From the NCBI GenBank assembly GCA_021732085.1, contig JAKFVQ010000006.1, positions 1-64,000 of the forward strand: a stretch of 64,000 bases of DNA. Reading direction: 5' to 3'. The notes under the pieces were generated by a model that made no database searches, was not told the DNA's origin, and saw only the letters and a list, made by a program, of their open reading frames with translations. Position numbers and translations under genes: made by a program. The DNA is from Candidatus Obscuribacterales bacterium. GTDB lineage: Bacteria > Cyanobacteriota > Vampirovibrionia > Obscuribacterales > Obscuribacteraceae. Below are positions 1-8,488 of the stretch, piece after piece; position 1 is the stretch's first letter; every line of letters begins with the position of its first letter.

Positions 1-3000
1 GGAGGTGGCGGCGGTGGATTTTCACAAACCAGCTCCGGAGGTTCCGGACATTCAGTCGGCACCGGTATTGGTGGTACCTCAGGTAACGTGCAAAGCTTCG
101 GTGGCAACTCACAATTCGGCTTGGGCGGTGCCGGACAATTATCCTGAGGCAAGCATACCAAGTGATTATTGATATACAGATCAGTGTAATTATCTGGTCT
201 TCCATGTCGATCGAAAGTGCGAGCCTCGTTACCGAAACCAGGATAAATGCAGCGACCATCGATTGCGATGTAACCACCTACGGCGTTGACTTTGTTAAAC
301 AATCCGCCGTCAACAGATCCGTGTTTCGCACTTATTTTGACGTTGCCGCCTCTGAAGTGAACGTTCTTTGAATCAGTGAATGCGTTTATTTGGTTGAATG
401 CACCCAGGTGTACATCGCCTCTGTTAGAGACCAAGTTCACGTTGCCGCGTCCGGCTGCTATGGTTCCAAACGCTCCTAGTTTGACATCATTGAAGGCTTC
501 GAGGGAAACACTACCCTTATCTGCTTCAAAGCTATCAAACCAACCAAGTTGAATCTTGTCGCCTGCGTTGAGTTTAATATCCCCGTACAGCGAACATACT
601 TCATTGTATCCTTTGGTTGGCGTAAGCAGAGTACCGGTCTTTATGCTCCCACCGGCTGTGATATCAACATCTTTCTTCGCCATCAGGAAATTGTGGTTCA
701 GATTGATATCGTTGCAGTCGCCGGCCTTCAGCAGCATTGAACCACCGCGAGCGATAACATTGTTCTGGTTCATGTTGAGATCGCCGCCACGAGCGTAGAT
801 CTTTACTGAACCGTCAGCATCGATTTTGTTACCAGTCAGCGTGATTCCCTTGCCGGCATCGAACGTGATACCGGTAGCACAAGCGTCGCCGAATGTGCAG
901 AAGTCATTGCCGCTGGCAGAATTTATTGAACCTTGCTTGCTGAAAACGAGAATGCTTCCTCCGACAGCTCGGAATTCATTATCATGACCAAAGCTAATGT
1001 TCTTGTTTGCGACGAGATTGATGTCGCCGCCTACCGGACACAGACCTTTCGACCACGCATTGAGTTCGTTGCCTTGTTGGAAGGAAATTCCACCATGTGA
1101 GGCATTGAAGTTGATGTTGCCACCAACAGCATTGAGCTCGTTGTCGCAAGCGAGTGAGATCTGATCGCAAGCAGCGAAGTTGATGTTTCCACCACGCGCG
1201 AACCAACCTCGATCTGTGCTACGGAACGCGTTGAACACGTTGTTCGATCCAACAGCGATGTCATCGCCAGCTTTAACATTGATGTTGCCACCGACGGCTT
1301 GGAAGATGCTGCACGAACCGATAGTCACATCATCGCCAGCAGTCAGGTTGATGTTGCCGCCACCGAGACCATGTGAAGTTTGGAATGCTTCAAATGTGCT
1401 GTTGTTACCAACAATCACGTCACCCTTGCTGCTGCTGACGAGAATAGATCCGCCATGGGCTTCAAGAGTGTTGTTCGGTCCAATTACAACTGGTCCACTG
1501 CCTGCGGTCAGGCGAATGTTGCCCCCGGTCGTGGCAACCTGACATGGCTCGAAGCAATCGTTGCTGCCAGGATTGTACCAACCGCCCGGATGACCACCCT
1601 TGTTTCCAGGTCCATCAAAGTCGCAGTTGTCGTTGCCATGATTGAACCAACCATAGTGGTTACCTAAGAACCAGCCATAGTGATTGCCTTTGTTGCCATG
1701 GCTGTGACCATCGTTATCGCAATTATCATTTCCATGGTTGTGTCCATTATTGCCCCATCCATAGTGGTTACCGAGCCACCATCCATAATGGTTGCCCTTG
1801 TCGCCATGGTTGTGACCATCGTTATCGCATTTGTCGTTGGAGTGATTGCCCCATCCGTAGTGATTGCCGAGCCACCATCCATAATGGTTGCCCTTGTCCT
1901 GATGTTGCCACCACCAATTACCGCCGCTCGAGTTTGAGCCACAATCGGCACAGGCTAGGAATGAATCGCCAGCTCCAGTCTTCAAAGTTGTCTTGGCGTT
2001 GAGATTGATATCACCTCCCGAGGCGACAAAACTGTTGCCACCGAGGGAGGTGATCGATCCACCTGACACAAGGTTGACATTTCCGCCGCGGTAAGCTCCT
2101 TCGCGGAACGCACTGAGATCACTGTTTTCTAGCTTGATGAAGTTGGGGCTCTCAAAATCGATGTCTCCGCGAATTGCAGTGACAACGTTGTCTTTCAGAT
2201 TGATGTCGCCGCAGAAGTTAACATCGCCATTTCCAGCTTGGATGCTCGAGCCGGCAACTGGAGTGATTACACCCTTTGTGCTTCTGACAAAGATGCTGCC
2301 TGGCAATGTGAGCAGATTTTTGAAGCTAACGTTGCCATCTCCAGAGATATAGATATTTCCAGTAGGATATGGGGTCGGGCGATCGCATCCGGAGCAGATT
2401 TGAACATTGCCGATTGCGACCGATCCAGCGCTGGCGTGTCCGCCATGCGCGGTTACAGCGATATTATTGTTATCAGTAGCGAGACTCACATTCTGGAGCA
2501 TGACGCTGCCACCACAGGGTGTAGAACCTGTTATTTGATAATAAACAGGACCCGTGCAAGCGCAATCAGGAATGCGAAGGTCGTAGGTGACACCGGAGGA
2601 AAGAACGATCTCACCACCGTGCCCGTTACCTGCCGATGCATTGATCAGAGAGTTTTCAGGAGCACCGATGGCGGTGATATTTCCACCTGCTAAACCAATT
2701 AGGTTTCCGCCATTTGTGAAGTAGGTCGTTCCTGCTTTGAAGAGACCGCTAAGATCCAAGTCGCCACCGGTGGCTAATACATTGGATGAACCAGAATTGA
2801 TACTAGCGATGTTCAAATCACCAACTTTGGCATTGACATTCAACTCATCTCCAAAGAGGTTTACACCGCCATTAAGGTTATCGACGTTGACGTTGACCTG
2901 TCCATTGGGCGCTTGGAACATGATGTCGCGCGCGCTGAGATTGCCGCCGAACACACCTAAGCAAGTGGGTCCGTTCTGAACAAGATTATTCACAGCAGCC

Positions 3001-3785
3001 ATAGTGATCGAGTCACGCGCGGATATATTTCCGAGTACGTTGTTGACGGTGAGCGTGTTACCAATCAAATTGCGTACAGAAATGGAGCCGTTCAGCGCCT
3101 GCAACGTCCCCATGCTATTTGTGAGGTTGTTTGTGTAAGCGTTTATTGATCCAAGTAGAGCAGAGATGTTGCCAGTGTTGGTGAGATTTGCAGCCTGCAT
3201 CGTTAGATTCTGCATTGCTTGCATAACCGGAGACGGTCCAGTAATTCCAGAAGGCAAGGCATTGGTAATACTTCCACCGGCTTGCATTGCAAGGTTACCG
3301 GCACTACTTATGGTGCCAGAGTTGACAATATTTTGAACCGCTATCAGAGACAGATTGAGACTGGGAACCAGTGAACCCATATTAAATCCGGGAAGCCCGC
3401 CTGAGGGCAGAATGGTGGATATTAAACCTGAAATAGTGTTCGTAATATTGTTGGCTGAAATTGTGATGCCGGTCGTCGAGCTATTCGTGGATATACCATA
3501 AATAGTTCCAGCATTGAGCAAGTTACCAGTCAGAGAGAGAGAGGATTGTCCGCTAAAATCGATAACAAGAGTTTCTCCCGATTTGACATTCAAACTGGAG
3601 AGGTCAGTCGACCCAGCATTTATGATTGTCGGGGAGCTTGACTGGGTTTGCGATGATTGAGTTGTTGTCGTATTTGCAACTTCAGTACAGAGTCCTGAAG
3701 ACGGCAGATAGATCATCGCAACCAGTGAATAACACATGGTTCGAATAAAGCGACTACCCTTTTTACCGATCGTTCGGCGCTTCAT
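1..3785 (-). CDS. Giant secreted repeat protein (filamentous-adhesin-like), partial
   Basis: The frame is open from the ATG at 3785 to the left edge, 1261 codons without a stop, so the C-terminus lies outside the window. A very strong ribosome site (GGAGGTGA, 3798-3791) fixes the start. The basic N-terminus and hydrophobic stretch at about residues 17-31 look like a signal peptide. After a Ser/Thr/Gln-rich linker come hundreds of residues of short repeats of the type GGNI-x-hydrophobic-x-A and GDI-x-L, with many Gly, Asn and Asp. This is the pattern of right-handed beta-helix proteins such as filamentous haemagglutinin-type adhesins. A His/Gly/Asn/Trp-rich insert interrupts the helix at about residues 620-740. 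The last visible part is rich in Pro and Cys. Likely on or outside the cell surface; attachment is an inference. No named family can be assigned. Confidence 0.85.
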   Translation of the reverse strand, partial: MKRRTIGKKGSRFIRTMCYSLVAMIYLPSSGLCTEVANTTTTQSSQTQSSSPTIINAGSTDLSSLNVKSGETLVIDFSGQSSLSLTGNLLNAGTIYGISTNSSTTGITISANNITNTISGLISTILPSGGLPGFNMGSLVPSLNLSLIAVQNIVNSGTISSAGNLAMQAGGSITNALPSGITGPSPVMQAMQNLTMQAANLTNTGNISALLGSINAYTNNLTNSMGTLQALNGSISVRNLIGNTLTVNNVLGNISARDSITMAAVNNLVQNGPTCLGVFGGNLSARDIMFQAPNGQVNVNVDNLNGGVNLFGDELNVNAKVGDLNIASINSGSSNVLATGGDLDLSGLFKAGTTYFTNGGNLIGLAGGNITAIGAPENSLINASAGNGHGGEIVLSSGVTYDLRIPDCACTGPVYYQITGSTPCGGSVMLQNVSLATDNNNIAVTAHGGHASAGSVAIGNVQICSGCDRPTPYPTGNIYISGDGNVSFKNLLTLPGSIFVRSTKGVITPVAGSSIQAGNGDVNFCGDINLKDNVVTAIRGDIDFESPNFIKLENSDLSAFREGAYRGGNVNLVSGGSITSLGGNSFVASGGDINLNAKTTLKTGAGDSFLACADCGSNSSGGNWWWQHQDKGNHYGWWLGNHYGWGNHSNDKCDNDGHNHGDKGNHYGWWLGNHYGWGNNGHNHGNDNCDNDGHSHGNKGNHYGWFLGNHYGWFNHGNDNCDFDGPGNKGGHPGGWYNPGSNDCFEPCQVATTGGNIRLTAGSGPVVIGPNNTLEAHGGSILVSSSKGDVIVGNNSTFEAFQTSHGLGGGNINLTAGDDVTIGSCSIFQAVGGNINVKAGDDIAVGSNNVFNAFRSTDRGWFARGGNINFAACDQISLACDNELNAVGGNINFNASHGGISFQQGNELNAWSKGLCPVGGDINLVANKNISFGHDNEFRAVGGSILVFSKQGSINSASGNDFCTFGDACATGITFDAGKGITLTGNKIDADGSVKIYARGGDLNMNQNNVIARGGSMLLKAGDCNDINLNHNFLMAKKDVDITAGGSIKTGTLLTPTKGYNEVCSLYGDIKLNAGDKIQLGWFDSFEADKGSVSLEAFNDVKLGAFGTIAAGRGNVNLVSNRGDVHLGAFNQINAFTDSKNVHFRGGNVKISAKHGSVDGGLFNKVNAVGGYIAIDGRCIYPGFGNEARTFDRHGRPDNYTDLYINNHLVCLPQDNCPAPPKPNCELPPKLCTLPEVPPIPVPTECPEPPELVCENPPPPP
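1565..1925 (-). repeat. His/Gly/Asn/Trp-rich repeat block inside the giant protein
   Basis: Read on the minus strand, the motif GNHYGW occurs six times (about 1647-1892), in pairs separated by a WLGN or FLGN linker. The pairs alternate with blocks such as DNDGHNHG that carry DNDG and HGN elements. Three long units are recognisable, and the block ends in a Gly/Pro-rich tail. The surrounding protein has almost no His or Trp, so the composition is distinct. Clustered His and Asp suggest metal binding, but that is inference. Confidence 0.8.
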
Positions 3786-3803
3786 ATGGTGTCACCTCCA
3801 CAA

Positions 3804-3905
3804 GGATCAGAGAGAGAGTCCGATGATCCCTGCACAAAGCTACAGCATGCTCTAAAAAGAGCATGATGACACAAGCTTTAACAGTGCGGGGAGCGCCGGC
3901 TGTTA
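3804..3905 (-). promoter_or_regulatory. Structured 5' leader of the giant secreted protein
   Basis: Three inverted repeats lie just upstream of the start on the minus strand. They are 3804-3809 with 3824-3829 (6 bp), 3846-3853 with 3858-3865 (8 bp, 4-nt loop, perfect) and 3879-3884 with 3900-3905 (6 bp). The ribosome site at 3791-3798 lies outside them. If transcribed they would form consecutive hairpins in the 5' untranslated region. I recognise no known riboswitch consensus. Confidence 0.35.
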
Positions 3906-4988
3906 CAGTTGATCGGCCCAAAACACCAGCCCGTGGGATAGGGGTGCATGGGTCTTCATAATGTTTCCAGTTTTGTTGGTTCTATATTTGGTGGCAGCGT
4001 ATGCAGTCTTACTTAGTTCTCATTTTGTTTCCCATGAACTGCATCTCGTGTGCATCGACGAGGTAATGTATGTTTGGTTCCCTACCGAAATGGGCGTTTA
4101 AAGTTAGAAACAGTGAACGAAACGGAATCAACGTTCGCCGACAGCGCCCCGCAAGCGCTGAGTAGCAACACTTTCGAAGGACACGAAAAGCTCGCTCGTT
4201 TCTGCAGACCACAATCTATTACTAGCTTCCTCATATTCGTCCATATTCAGCACATCTTCGAGCATCCGCTACGACTGGCTTACAATGCACTTCTCCACGA
4301 GCGGTTATCATTCTTGTTGCCACCACTTCCAATACTGACTAGTGCAATCATATATTTTTGGACAATTATCCAATTCATCCGAAAGAAGGAAATTACGGGT
4401 TGGTATAAGGCTCCTCAGCCACGGGTCCAACATTTTCGTTACTCTTTACTTTCAAATTCAAGCAATGATGCAATAAAGGATGTGCACAGGTCAGCAGCCT
4501 AGTGAGGGGAATTCTACGAATGAACATTTAGTCAAACGCCGCGACATAAAAGAGATGGATATTGGTGTCGACTAAGCTGCTGCACCCGCTCTGACACGTT
4601 ATCGCAGCCCGAGCACATAGAACCAGTACACCGGATGTAGTGGCACTTAAAAGACTGCTTTTTGCCTTCCGGCTCTGTTTTTTTTGTGCTCAGTATTTGC
4701 AGGACAACTCATTTCCCTTTTGCTAAAGAGTCTTTTCTGTCGATCCTGATAAAACGGCGCCGGGGCGGCCCACAATCTGGGACGGGACCTACGAATTACA
4801 TCGACATTGACTTCATATTGCCCCGAAGTAACATGCTCTAGAAGTCAAACGTCGCTCATGAAGCGCGTCCTTCATCTATTTAGAGCTTCCATGGCGCTTC
4901 CTGAAGACCATAGTATTCCAATCGACATGTTTACCCGACACGAGCAGAATAATAGAACTTGCTCCCGCAACTCATAAGGATTCATCAG
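3906..4988. other. Gene-poor stretch
   Basis: No gene can be supported here. The longest open frame (4050-4502, plus, GTG start, 150 codons) has one hydrophobic segment near its middle but no ribosome site and no recognisable family, and its composition is not convincingly coding. A run of eight T follows a GC-rich segment near 4670-4686. The stretch probably holds the promoters of the two flanking divergent genes. Confidence 0.4.
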
Positions 4989-5516
4989 ATGCTGAATAAA
5001 GCGGCCATTGTTCTGGCAGTCTCATTGACCACATCCATTTCTTCTATGCCAGTCCCAGCGATTGCTGGAGGTTTCGAAGAGAATGCTCCCTGTTGGTCGC
5101 AAAAACAAGATTCCCAAAAGTGCCTGGATCAGCGAATGAATCGGACAGATGCCTGGTCGCAAAAGCATACAGGCACAATGACCGGTAATTCACCAGCAGG
5201 CACCAGCGGAAATGTCCAGAAAAACGAATGCGTAAAGAATGGAAGAGCTTCGTCAAACAACGTGCATCAAAATAATTCATGGTCGCCGAGCGCAGGGTCC
5301 TACCAAATGAAAGACGGCGGGCAGGTGATTGTAGATGCAGACGGCACAAAGCATTTCCATGGAGCAGATGGAAGTGAGAAAGTGATGCGCCCGGATGGCT
5401 CTGGGCTTTGGCGGCGAGCCGATGGATCACAAATAGAAAAATTTGCAGACGGTCACAAAATATTCCGTACTCCTGACGGGCAAGAGAAATTGCTCCCGGC
5501 AGGCACCTGTCAGTAA
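4989..5516 (+). CDS. Secreted protein with DG repeats
   Basis: The ATG at 4989 is preceded by AAGGA at 4976-4980 and opens a typical signal peptide (Lys, then a hydrophobic core ending near AIA-GG). An upstream in-frame start would put 10 extra residues in front of it and is less likely. The middle is Asn/Ser/Gln-rich. The last 60 residues hold about five short repeats of the type x-DG-x-x-x-x-F/W, with pairs such as ADGTK, PDGSG, ADGSQ and PDGQE. These DG repeats resemble the beta-strand G-box repeats of the TCP10/CPAP C-terminal family, but the match is by eye only. Function unknown; probably periplasmic or extracellular. Confidence 0.7.
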   Translation: MLNKAAIVLAVSLTTSISSMPVPAIAGGFEENAPCWSQKQDSQKCLDQRMNRTDAWSQKHTGTMTGNSPAGTSGNVQKNECVKNGRASSNNVHQNNSWSPSAGSYQMKDGGQVIVDADGTKHFHGADGSEKVMRPDGSGLWRRADGSQIEKFADGHKIFRTPDGQEKLLPAGTCQ

Positions 5517-5542
5517 GTCTTCCACCTGAAATGACCAGACCA

Positions 5543-5651
5543 AGCAACGAGGTTTTGAAGCTTGGGTGCGCGATTTGAATGCCCTTTCTCGCTCTTACGC
5601 CAAGTGATTTGGATCTTCACATTCGCACCCAGGCCTTTAGACCTCGTTGCT
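5543..5651 (+). ncRNA. Candidate structured RNA with two nested long stems
   Basis: An 11-bp perfect inverted repeat (5543-5553 with 5641-5651) encloses a second one of 10 bp with a single G-U pair (5561-5570 with 5624-5633). Two nested stems this long in about 110 bases are unlikely by chance. The element lies between the stop at 5516 and the response regulator that starts at 5743 or 5704. It could be a leader of that gene, a 3' structure of the upstream gene or a free small RNA. No known family is recognised and the transcribed strand is not certain. Confidence 0.45.
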
Positions 5652-5742
5652 ATGACTTAATATATTTTTCAAACACGACGGAAACAGCAGCGGCAAGGGC
5701 ATGATGTTAAAGCATGCGTACCAGCTGGCGGCGGAATCCCTG

Positions 5743-6126
5743 ATGAGCGTAAAACAAGTTCTTGTTGTTGACGACGATCCTGTGCAACGCTTCATTGCAC
5801 TAAAGCAACTAAAGATTCTGGGGATGGAGACACAAAGCGCCACTAACGGCAAAGAAGCAGTAGCACTCACAAGCCAGCACAAGTTCGACCTCATTTTGAT
5901 GGATGTGCAAATGCCAGTGATGGATGGCTTAGAGGCCACACATAAAATTCGAGAGCAGAATGGCGGCTCGGCAATTCCAATTGTCGCCTTTACAGCAAAC
6001 CCAAATAGGAATATGTGCTTTGAAGCAGGGATGAGCGATTACCTTTTCAAACCTGTGATGATCAGCGAGTTAAAACGTATATTGGGAAGGTGGATGCCTT
6101 CTTCTCCACCAACGTCTTCGTCCTGA
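5743..6126 (+). CDS. Single-domain response regulator (CheY-like)
   Basis: A receiver domain with no output domain, 127 residues from the ATG at 5743. The acidic pocket (VVDDD), phospho-acceptor Asp54 in LMDVQMP, the Thr of AFTAN and the Lys of FKPV are all present, so it should be phosphorylated normally. An upstream ATG at 5704 has a better-placed AAGGG and would add 13 residues; the choice is open. Receivers ending in LGRWMP-like helices are often partners of hybrid histidine kinases, but none is adjacent. The last residues are Ser/Pro-rich. The structured element at 5543-5651 lies just upstream and may regulate it. Confidence 0.85.
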   Translation: MSVKQVLVVDDDPVQRFIALKQLKILGMETQSATNGKEAVALTSQHKFDLILMDVQMPVMDGLEATHKIREQNGGSAIPIVAFTANPNRNMCFEAGMSDYLFKPVMISELKRILGRWMPSSPPTSSS

Positions 6127-6285
6127 CGAAATAGATACTCTGCTTATGCCGAGCACCATGGTTTAGCCAGTGGCGCAATTGTCCACTGCTTTCATCGCCA
6201 TCTTGTAATAAGCAGCGAGGCACGTTCCTTAGGAGGCGCCTCGCTATTGACTCTATGCTAGGTTGTTGTCGGGCAACGTGAGCGA

Positions 6286-6921
6286 TTAGGCTGCGTTATT
6301 GCTTAGATATGGTGCAATGCGCTTTTGAATTTTTAAGCGAGCGCGTGCAATGCGAGACTTGACAGTTCCCAACTCGGTGTTGGTGAGTTTAGCAATCTCT
6401 TCGTATGACAGTCCTTCGACATCTCGCAAAACTGCAACCGTTCTAAACTGATCGGATATGCCTGCCATTGCATCACTGAGAACCTCAGATAATTCGTTTG
6501 TGAGAATTACATCTTCTGGTTGGCGCGAGCTATCTTTGATGTCGCGTGTGCTTTGCTCGCTATCGCCGGCTTCACCAGGCATTGGTTCATCAAGAGAAAC
6601 AATTTGATAATCGCGTGGTCTCTTGCGTAGTTCGTCATAAAAGACATTTACGACGAGTTGATTTAGCCATGTTCTGAAGCTGTTCGGATTGCGAAGCTGA
6701 TTTATAAAGCGCCAGATTCGAATATTCACTTCTTGCACCAAATCCGACGTATCTGTCCAATCCGGGGCTAATTTGTACAGCTTGTTGATGATAGCTCTCT
6801 TATTGCGACGCAATAGGTGATTGAGTGCCATCTCGTCTTGACGCTGGGCTAAAACCACCAATTCAGCGTTAGACAGCTCATTGTAATCAACCTTGATAGA
6901 CTTCTTTGCTAAAGTGCTCAT
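6286..6921 (-). CDS. ECF-type RNA polymerase sigma factor
   Basis: Sigma-70 region 2 is visible as the DLVQEVNIRIWRFI segment followed by SFRTWLNQLVVNVF. Region 4 is visible near the C-terminus as LSYEEIAKLTN followed by GTVKSRIARAR, the DNA-recognition helix. There is a charged linker between them and no region 1 or 3, the two-domain plan of extracytoplasmic-function sigma factors. The ATG at 6921 is chosen because GGAG stands 8 bases before it; a start at 6969 would add 16 residues. No anti-sigma gene is adjacent, so its control is unclear. Downstream genes on the same side are stress-type genes (CsbD, BON), which could be part of its regulon, but that is inference. Confidence 0.9.
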   Translation of the reverse strand: MSTLAKKSIKVDYNELSNAELVVLAQRQDEMALNHLLRRNKRAIINKLYKLAPDWTDTSDLVQEVNIRIWRFINQLRNPNSFRTWLNQLVVNVFYDELRKRPRDYQIVSLDEPMPGEAGDSEQSTRDIKDSSRQPEDVILTNELSEVLSDAMAGISDQFRTVAVLRDVEGLSYEEIAKLTNTELGTVKSRIARARLKIQKRIAPYLSNNAA

Positions 6922-7349
6922 ATTTGACTCCGCTACTACAATACAGTTGTTGGACCAGCGCTTGGACATGCACCGCGCGTGGTACTAATGGGGATGAACA
7001 ATTTACGAACTAATTTCCTTTGGTGCTGAATATATTCTGGCACGGGTATAGGGGTTCGGCAATAAATGATACCCCTAACAATTCGGCAAAACGTATAGGT
7101 TTTCCACTAATGCGGTAGCTATTTATCTACAAAAAAGCGGGCCAACATTTTCCAACGTCGCGCCCGCAACGCCTTGTCAGAAGTCCATTCACAGCTCCCC
7201 ATCGAAACTCTTTTTATTTTTCCGAAACGGAAACTCTCTAATTTTGCACCGCAAAAATGGCTTTAATGTGGCTTGCGGTAAACCCCAGCTGCTTATATGG
7301 GGTTATCCCTAGCGAGGGAGCCGCGCTAGCTGTCTTTAGACTGCAATAA
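6922..7349. other. Intergenic region upstream of the sigma factor gene
   Basis: No gene is visible. It contains several short inverted repeats: an AGGGGT/ACCCCT pair near 7045-7075, a GCGGGC/GCCCGC pair near 7137-7172 and a 7-bp AACCCCA/TGGGGTT hairpin near 7283-7305. None is followed by a clear T-run. It probably carries the promoter of the sigma factor gene on the minus strand and that of the RNA candidate on the plus strand. Confidence 0.4.
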
Positions 7350-7525
7350 TCGGTCCCTGAGTGCGAACAGTAAGCCATAGTCTACAGCGCGATAAGAACA
7401 CCTATAACGGTGGTATAGCATGGGCTGAGCGGATATCACTATCGTTGAAGTCCAATGACGAAAAAAACACAGTCAAGAACAAGGGTTAAACGCCACCTGT
7501 TAGGTTAGGTTGGGTTGGGCCTCGC
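7350..7525 (+). ncRNA. ssrS: Candidate 6S-like RNA
   Basis: About 175 bases without an open frame whose ends can pair. GGTCC at 7352-7356 pairs with GGGCC at 7517-7521, and GAACAG at 7365-7370 pairs in large part with CTGTT at 7497-7501. The 5' part CCCTGAGTGCGAACAG and the 3' part AAGGGTTAAACGCC resemble the two sides of the central bubble of bacterial 6S RNA, and the length fits. An internal hairpin CTATA/TATAG is present near 7411-7427. I recall the consensus only approximately, so this is a candidate. The 3' arm contains repeated TTAGG/TTGGG units. Confidence 0.35.
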
Positions 7526-7576
7526 CAACGCATCCATATATGGAAGTATCCCGCGGAGTGTTACCACCTCACAACA

Positions 7577-7607
7577 AAGAGGAACGGATATAGATTCCGT
7601 TCCTCTT
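7577..7607. terminator. Intrinsic terminator hairpin, 12-bp stem
   Basis: A perfect 12-bp inverted repeat (7577-7588 with 7596-7607) with a 7-base loop. It is followed by GTCTTTATTT on the plus side and by TTGTTG on the minus side. It lies 70 bases past the stop of the CsbD gene on the minus strand and could also end the RNA candidate on the plus strand. Confidence 0.7.
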
Positions 7608-7676
7608 GTCTTTATTTACCTTATATAGAACAGCGACAGGTGCATGTCCTGCATGTCCCAATGGCGGAAAGCTTGC

Positions 7677-7883
7677 TTAGACTCCGTCGAACTTTTTGCA
7701 GAAATCATCTAGCTCTTGTTCAGCGCGCTCCTTTGCGTAACCGTATCTTTCCTGTATCTTCCCGGCGAGTTCTTCACGTTTTCCTTTGACGAGTTCAAGA
7801 TCATCGTCTGTGAGCTTGGCCCAATTTTGCTGAACTTGCCCCTTCATTTGTTTCCAATTTCCTTTAACCTGGTCCCAGTTCAT
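7677..7883 (-). CDS. CsbD-family stress protein
   Basis: A 68-residue, highly charged protein beginning MNWDQVKGNWKQMKGQVQ, the hallmark of the CsbD family. The family pattern of WxQxKGxxK and a later GK-x-EE-x-xG-K-x-Q-x-x-YG segment is complete. CsbD is a small, soluble protein of unknown biochemical function; in Bacillus it is controlled by the general stress sigma factor. An excellent ribosome site (AGGAGG) stands 6 bases before the ATG. The gene lies in a minus-strand row of stress-type genes with its own gap on each side, so it may be transcribed alone or with 7946-8461. Confidence 0.92.
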   Translation of the reverse strand: MNWDQVKGNWKQMKGQVQQNWAKLTDDDLELVKGKREELAGKIQERYGYAKERAEQELDDFCKKFDGV

Positions 7884-7945
7884 AGAAACCTCCTTGTTTA
7901 GACAGGTGCTGCATTGCTACACCTTGAAAGTACTGCTACGGCACA

Positions 7946-8461
7946 CTAATCAACCTTCTTCTCGCCGATACAATTGACTTCTCGAGCTCCGTCCGCTTTG
8001 AAGATCTCCTTGGCTCTGTCGGCCAACTCTTTATCCTCAGCATGCACCGAGACAAGCACATTTCCATCAACAAGATTTCCTTCGTATTGCTTGGCCTCGA
8101 TCTCAGGAATACCAAGACCGATCAAACCACCACTAACACCACCTACGGCTGAACCTACCGCCGCACCGCTCAGCAGCGCCATAATCGGGCCAGCCGCGAT
8201 AAAAGGACCAACGCCCGGTATCGCAATCGCGCCGATTCCGGCCAATAATCCTAGCGTGCCACCGATCACCCCGCCGGCTGCTGCACCAGTCGCGGTGCCC
8301 TCGGGCGCCTTGCTGTGTTTCTCATAAGCGAGTCGACTGCTTGGTGTGTCCGGCGCCAAAATTGATATTTCGCTATTAGCAAAACCAGACGAAGTCAAGT
8401 CTCTAACGAGCGCATCAGCGGCTGCGAAGTCCTGCACTATTCCAATTACTGCTTGTGACAT
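7946..8461 (-). CDS. General-stress protein with Gly/Ala-rich membrane-like core
   Basis: The N-terminal 50 residues (QAVIGIVQDFAAADALVRDL) match the general stress protein 17M-like fold found in YflT-type proteins. A long Gly/Ala-rich hydrophobic stretch at about residues 57-115 with many GxxxG motifs follows, as in glycine-zipper proteins that insert in or touch membranes. The C-terminal 50 residues form a soluble alpha/beta domain (VLVSVHAEDKELADRAKEIF). The ATG at 8461 has AAGGAG at the right distance (8470-8475); an ATG two codons upstream stands too close to it. Substrate or partner is unknown. Neighbours on the same strand are CsbD and a BON protein, which supports an envelope-stress role. 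Confidence 0.75.
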   Translation of the reverse strand: MSQAVIGIVQDFAAADALVRDLTSSGFANSEISILAPDTPSSRLAYEKHSKAPEGTATGAAAGGVIGGTLGLLAGIGAIAIPGVGPFIAAGPIMALLSGAAVGSAVGGVSGGLIGLGIPEIEAKQYEGNLVDGNVLVSVHAEDKELADRAKEIFKADGAREVNCIGEKKVD

Positions 8462-8488
8462 AATCATTCTCCTTGATCTTTATTAGCG

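Noticed and set aside
162..2979. Several plus-strand open frames in the first 3 kb
   Set aside because: They are shadows of the minus-strand giant repeat protein, whose frame is open over 1261 codons with a signal peptide and a strong ribosome site.
4050..4502. Plus-strand frame of 150 codons with a hydrophobic segment
   Set aside because: GTG start without ribosome site, no family, irregular composition; kept only as a note on the gene-poor stretch.
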